A DNA stretch of 7,104 bases from an uncultured Mycoplasmatota bacterium (GTDB taxonomy: Bacteria; Bacillota_I; Bacilli_A; RF39; UBA660). A model generated the notes under the pieces. That model saw only the letters and a program-made list of their open reading frames with translations. It was not told the origin of the DNA and did no database searches. The translations under genes and the position numbers were made by a program. Below are positions 5,273-7,104 of this stretch, one piece after another (position 1 is the stretch's first letter; every line of letters begins with the position of its first letter). The stretch is taken from contig USIB01000064.1 in assembly GCA_900554615.1 (NCBI GenBank), positions 1-7,104 of the forward strand, in the 5' to 3' direction.

Positions 5273-5848
5273 ATGGAAAAGATAGAATATTTTAATAAGG
5301 AATATAGTTATATAAAAGATAATAAAAAGAGGGAAGATGTTAAGTATTTGGTTAATAAATTACCTGATTACTTTTTTGAAATACCGGCTTCTAGTACTGG
5401 TAAGTATCATCCTTCATTTGCTAGTAGTGAACATGGTCTTGTTAAACATACTAAGGTGGCTGTTAGAATTGCTAAAGAACTTTTGGATAATCCTGGTCTT
5501 AATAATTTTAAGGATAATGAAAAGGATATTATTATTATGGCTATTATATTACATGATGGTTGTAAAAGTGGTATTGTTAAGGAGAATTATACAAGATTTG
5601 ATCATCCGTTAATTGTCTCTCAACTTATAAAGGAAAATAGAAGTAGTTTATCTCTTAATGATGAAGAAATGGATTTACTTATTAGAGTTATTTCTTCTCA
5701 TATGGGAATATGGAATAAAGATTATAATGGTAATGAGATTCTTCCTATACCTAAAGATAAGTATCAAAGATTTGTGCATATGTGTGATTATTTATCTAGT
5801 AAGAAGTTTCTTGATGTTAAATTTGATGGTATTGATATTAAGGACTAA
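5273..5848 (+). CDS. HD-domain metal-dependent phosphohydrolase or nuclease
   Basis: The product has 191 residues. Metal-binding candidates of the HD superfamily are all present: His59 in GLVKHTK, His94-Asp95 in IILHDG, His111 in the following FDHP, His143 in SSHMG, and Asp172 in HMCDYLSS. The stretch IPASSTGKYHP...EHGLVKHT (38-60) resembles the HD module of YhaM-type 3'-5' exonucleases, but the OB-fold that YhaM carries in front is absent. This is therefore a stand-alone HD protein with an unproved substrate (nucleotide, oligonucleotide or RNA). It is translationally coupled to mscS and ends in a terminator, which suggests a shared stress or turnover role (inference only). The domain call is firm. 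Confidence 0.9.
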   Translation: MEKIEYFNKEYSYIKDNKKREDVKYLVNKLPDYFFEIPASSTGKYHPSFASSEHGLVKHTKVAVRIAKELLDNPGLNNFKDNEKDIIIMAIILHDGCKSGIVKENYTRFDHPLIVSQLIKENRSSLSLNDEEMDLLIRVISSHMGIWNKDYNGNEILPIPKDKYQRFVHMCDYLSSKKFLDVKFDGIDIKD

Positions 5849-5866
5849 TAATTTTAGTCTTTTTTT
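5840..5866 (+). terminator. Intrinsic terminator of the mscS-HD unit
   Basis: The stem AAGGACTAA / TTAGTCTTT (5840-5848 with 5854-5862, one G-U) encloses the loop TAATT and continues into seven T (5860-5866). The stop codon TAA (5846-5848) is part of the 5' arm. Confidence 0.8.
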
Positions 5867-5868
5867 CA

Positions 5869-5874
5869 TATTAT
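5869..5874 (+). promoter_or_regulatory. Possible -10 box for the deacetylase gene
   Basis: TATTAT lies directly after the terminator and ends six bases before the GGTGA ribosome binding site at 5881, the spacing seen at the other promoters here. No convincing -35 lies 16-18 bases upstream (TAATAA at 5846-5851), so this is weak; read-through is an alternative. Confidence 0.3.
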
Positions 5875-5888
5875 TATTTAGGTGACTT

Positions 5889-6875
5889 ATGAAATATAGA
5901 TATTTTATTCTTCCTTTGATTATTATTTCTTTAATTATATTTATTATTGATAATGATAAGAGTATTATTAATAAAGAGGTTTTTAGTGATAGTAAAGAAA
6001 TTAGTTATCCTTTTTTTGATAATGATAAGATTGATAAATATATTAATAATTATTTAAATGAATATCTTGATGTGGATGGTAATGTTTTAATTGATTATGA
6101 TTATGCTCAAGATAATTATAATTATTTTTTAACTTTTTATAGATATATTATATCTGATGGTATTGTTAGTAGTGATAGGGATAGTTTTTATATTGATATA
6201 AATAATAATTATATTAATAGAAGTTATGATAGTTTTTATGAGTATGATTTTGTTACTAATAGAAGTAATATTAGTAGTGATAAACTTATTGCTCTTACTT
6301 TTGATGATGGTCCTAATTATAATACTAATAGAATTCTTGATATTCTGAAGGAAAATGATGTTGTTGCTACTTTTTTTGTTCTTGGGAGTAGGATTAAAGG
6401 GAATGAATATATTTTAAAGAAAATGGTTAATAATGGTAATGAGATAGGGAATCATACTTTTAATCATTTACTTCTTACTAAATATAAAGAAGATAAAATT
6501 AATGATGAGATTAATAATACTAAAAATCTTATTTTTGAGGTTACTGGTAAATATCCTAAACTATTAAGACCTAGTTATGGCTCTTTTAATAAAACTATAA
6601 AAAGGGTAGGAGAGGCTCCAATTATTATATGGGATATTGATACTTTAGATTGGAAATATCATAATTCTAAAAAGATTAGTAATAGGGTTATTAGTAAAGT
6701 GAAAGATGGTGATATTGTTTTAATGCATGATATTTATAGTGCTACCGCTAATGCACTTGAGATTGTTATTCCAACTTTAAAGGATATGGGGTATACTTTT
6801 GTTACTGTTAGTGATTTGTTTTATTATAAGGGAATTACTTTAGAGAATGGTAAGGTATATGGTTATGCTAGATGA
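5889..6875 (+). CDS. Membrane-anchored polysaccharide deacetylase (NodB domain), PdaC-like
   Basis: NodB-family enzymes remove acetyl groups from peptidoglycan or other N-acetyl-hexosamine polymers outside the cell, using a metal. The 328-residue protein has an N-terminal hydrophobic anchor or signal (5-20). A region at about 32-125 rich in Asp, Tyr and Asn resembles the DUF3298-type domain in front of NodB in Bacillus PdaC (tentative). The NodB domain spans about 131-312. All five catalytic motifs are intact: TFDDG (137-141), HTFNH (189-193; His189 and His193 bind metal), RPSYG (227-231), WDIDTLDW (248-255) and LMHD (278-281). The start is fixed by GGTGA a few bases upstream. It follows a terminator and appears to be a single-gene unit. 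The deacetylase is expected to be active; its exact polymer cannot be told from sequence. Confidence 0.92.
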   Translation: MKYRYFILPLIIISLIIFIIDNDKSIINKEVFSDSKEISYPFFDNDKIDKYINNYLNEYLDVDGNVLIDYDYAQDNYNYFLTFYRYIISDGIVSSDRDSFYIDINNNYINRSYDSFYEYDFVTNRSNISSDKLIALTFDDGPNYNTNRILDILKENDVVATFFVLGSRIKGNEYILKKMVNNGNEIGNHTFNHLLLTKYKEDKINDEINNTKNLIFEVTGKYPKLLRPSYGSFNKTIKRVGEAPIIIWDIDTLDWKYHNSKKISNRVISKVKDGDIVLMHDIYSATANALEIVIPTLKDMGYTFVTVSDLFYYKGITLENGKVYGYAR

Positions 6876-6884
6876 TATTAGGTA

Positions 6885-6913
6885 TTGTAATTATATTTAT
6901 TTTATGTTATTAT
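6885..6913 (+). promoter_or_regulatory. Extended -10 promoter for the gene starting at 7059
   Basis: TTGTAA (6885-6890), exactly 17 bases, and TATTAT (6908-6913) preceded by TG at 6905-6906. It begins just after the deacetylase stop codon. Unlike the other promoters here, no ribosome binding site follows closely, leaving a leader of about 140 bases. Confidence 0.6.
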
Positions 6914-7058
6914 TTATATGTAAGGTAAAGAAAAGAAAATAGATTTGTCAAAGATTTGATTGATTAAAAGATCCCAAATAATTCGCAAATCAACAATATA
7001 GGAAAGGAGAATCCCTCTATGGATAGTTAATATTAAAAATGTATTAAATAAGGGAGTT
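6914..7058 (+). other. Long 5' leader, candidate cis-regulatory RNA with a mini-ORF
   Basis: Between the promoter and the ATG at 7059 lie about 140 bases without a normal gene. A strong site AAAGGAG (7003-7009) stands nine bases before ATG GAT AGT TAA (7019-7030), a three-codon ORF. The downstream gene has a second site AGGGAG (7051-7056), which can pair with TCCCT at 7012-7016. Short pairings such as ATAG (6998-7001) with CTAT (7017-7020) and TTGATT with AATCAA (around 6955-6994) are possible. I recognise no known riboswitch class. Base use is more A-rich than in the central genes. Confidence 0.35.
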
Positions 7059-7104
7059 ATGTCAATATTTGGTACACTATTTATAGGGGGTTTCTTCTTT
7101 TTTT
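7059..7104 (+). CDS. Start of a hydrophobic protein, cut by the window end
   Basis: The frame from the ATG at 7059 is open to the end and reads MSIFGTLFIGGFFFF, typical of a signal peptide or first membrane helix. AGGGAG two bases before the ATG (three with its last G as part of the spacer) is a close but usable ribosome binding site, and a good promoter lies upstream. Only 15 codons are visible, so the family cannot be named, and the frame might still prove short. Confidence 0.4.
   Translation, partial: MSIFGTLFIGGFFFF

Noticed and set aside
7019..7030. Three-codon ORF as a gene of its own
   Set aside because: Too short to be a functional protein; noted only as a possible leader mini-ORF.
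1..7104. Mycoplasma-type genetic code (TGA as Trp)
   Set aside because: hemW, mscS and the deacetylase all end at TGA at the expected family length, and conserved Trp positions such as the NodB DW and HemW YW are TGG.
6876..7104. End of a mobile element after the deacetylase
   Set aside because: The base composition changes, but no inverted terminal repeats, target duplication or transposase fragment can be seen.

Overview
The window is very AT-rich, uses TGA as a stop and TGG for Trp, and its ribosome binding sites are variants of AGGAGGTGAT. It also carries a small acid-soluble spore protein of the SspI family. Together these suggest a low-GC, potentially endospore-forming Bacillota, probably an uncultured Bacilli-type gut lineage (inference; no rRNA or other marker is present to place it).

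Layout. Positions 1-1241 hold the 3' end of a secreted or surface protein made of five tandem type I dockerin modules; its start lies outside the window. A 243-base gap follows, with two intrinsic terminators and several hairpins between them that no gene explains. Next come a short membrane-anchored beta-rich protein (1485-2042, perhaps of the TasA/camelysin type) and holA (DNA polymerase III delta, 2110-3057). holA converges on sspI (3062-3268, minus strand) across a shared bidirectional terminator that contains both stop codons. sspI and hemW (3359-4435) are divergent, with promoters almost back to back: a sigma-G-like one for sspI and a vegetative one for hemW. hemW is followed by mscS (4468-5268) and an HD-domain hydrolase (5273-5848). 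These two are translationally coupled and end at a terminator. A NodB polysaccharide deacetylase with a membrane anchor (5889-6875) comes next. The window closes with a good extended -10 promoter, a leader of about 140 bases containing a three-codon mini-ORF, and the first 15 codons of a hydrophobic protein (from 7059).

How the genes relate. Most are housekeeping or envelope functions (replication clamp loading, a HemW heme chaperone or radical SAM protein, osmotic release valve, cell-wall deacetylation) in short transcription units rather than one pathway. The holA...hemW neighbourhood with a spore gene between them recalls the Bacillus holA-rpsT-gpr-spoIIP-lepA-hemW order. The dockerin protein and the beta-rich protein look like accessory surface functions. 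The dockerin gene prefers ATA for Ile and TTA for Leu where the central genes prefer ATT and use much CTT.

The most notable points are the penta-dockerin protein, the structured intergenic RNA at 1290-1446, the long leader at 6914-7058, the sigma-G-like sspI promoter, and a recurrent layout in which the -10 box ends only 5-7 bases before the Shine-Dalgarno. Starts of sspI, hemW and the HD gene have been moved inward from the longest ORF on ribosome-binding-site evidence, and the dockerin ORF has been extended to the window edge.
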